Positions 63,829-64,000 of a stretch of 64,000 nucleotides of DNA are shown one piece after another. Origin of the DNA: Aphidius gifuensis (Eukaryota; Arthropoda; Insecta; Hymenoptera; Braconidae); assembly GCF_014905175.1 (NCBI RefSeq), contig NC_057791.1, forward strand, positions 19,410,177 through 19,474,176, in the 5' to 3' direction. The notes under the pieces are model-generated. The model was not told the DNA's origin. It was given only the letters and a program-made list of their open reading frames with translations, and ran no database searches. Numbering within the stretch: the stretch's first letter is position 1; every line of letters starts with the position of its first letter. The position numbers and the translations under genes are program-made.

Positions 63829-64000
63829 TGAATTTTTTTTTTATTTGAAATATATTGGTTGCAACAGTTTGATTTGGATCATGTCCATATCATTTATCAT
63901 CTTGTATTTAATATCTTACTATTGATATAAAATATTATTGAATTTTTATTTTCAACAAAAATAATAGTATCTTTAATATTTAATACATGTATAGGTATAT

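Larger units (their letters stand above)
60472..64000 (+). other. LDB intron, running off the window
   Basis: Donor GTAAGT at 60472. No exon with the expected LDB sequence is present to the right edge. Contents are AT-rich DNA, a less AT-rich patch at 60830-60910, an (AAAT)n run at 61091-61111, a long pyrimidine-rich block at 62560-63020, a CCACC-rich patch near 63350-63450 and a GA microsatellite at 63802-63828. Long open frames over the pyrimidine block are compositional. Confidence 0.75.

Noticed and set aside
1..64000. CRISPR arrays, operons, prokaryotic promoters, viral or transposase genes
   Set aside because: No regular repeat-spacer arrays, no compact gene clusters and no recognisable viral or transposase domains in any frame; the gene structure is that of an intron-rich animal nucleus.

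Overview
The window looks like nuclear DNA from an insect with an extremely AT-rich genome, most likely a hymenopteran and perhaps a braconid-type parasitoid wasp. The organism call is an inference from three things. Base composition is very low in G+C, with endless poly-A and poly-T runs. There are GT-AG introns both of about 80-90 nt and of tens of kb. The exons encode animal transcription regulators with insect-style low-complexity tracts (Asn, Gln/His, Gly, Pro). I see no bacterial, viral, tRNA, rRNA or CRISPR feature.

Two genes can be supported, both on the + strand. (1) An ARID5A/ARID5B-family gene, of which the last three coding exons are present (18679-19249, 20098-20517, 20594-23466; 1287 codons plus stop). 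They encode the conserved N-terminal ARID5 region, a basic linker, the ARID DNA-binding domain split across the last intron, and a very long Asn/Thr/Gln/His-rich tail. Its 5' exons are not recognisable in the 18.7 kb upstream, which is read as a long intron. (2) The 5' part of a Chip/LDB-family (LIM-domain-binding) gene. A shared exon at 60378-60471 encodes the family's hallmark ELNKRLQQRTE segment, and the gene runs off the right edge. Two large upstream coding blocks, at 29088-29121 + 29211-29907 and at 49386-50257, each start with their own ATG. Both end in the same splice phase (phase 2), so either can join the shared exon in frame. The simplest reading is two promoters about 21 kb apart giving two LDB isoforms with different Gly/Pro-rich N-termini.

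Layout: 1-18.7 kb, AT-rich probable ARID5 intron. 18.7-23.5 kb, ARID5 exons. 23.5-28.0 kb, 3' UTR and intergenic DNA with a 14-bp GC palindrome. 28.0-29.1 kb, promoter and 5' UTR of the first LDB transcript, with an 11-bp inverted repeat pair and a two-codon uORF. 29.1-29.9 kb, first LDB N-terminal exons. 29.9-48.7 kb, intron with GC islands, CGCG palindromes, a small degenerate repeat family and strand-asymmetric purine or pyrimidine tracts. 48.7-50.3 kb, second LDB start. 50.3-60.4 kb, intron. 60.4-60.5 kb, shared exon. 60.5-64.0 kb, next intron with a long pyrimidine tract.

The two genes encode nuclear proteins: ARID5 a chromatin/DNA-binding regulator, Chip/LDB a dimerising adaptor for LIM-homeodomain and GATA complexes. 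Nothing in the sequence shows that they are co-regulated. The most notable observations are the twin in-phase LDB first exons, a recent 135-bp in-frame tandem duplication inside ARID5, a degenerate repeat family in the LDB intron, and several rare GC-containing palindromes near the two LDB starts.
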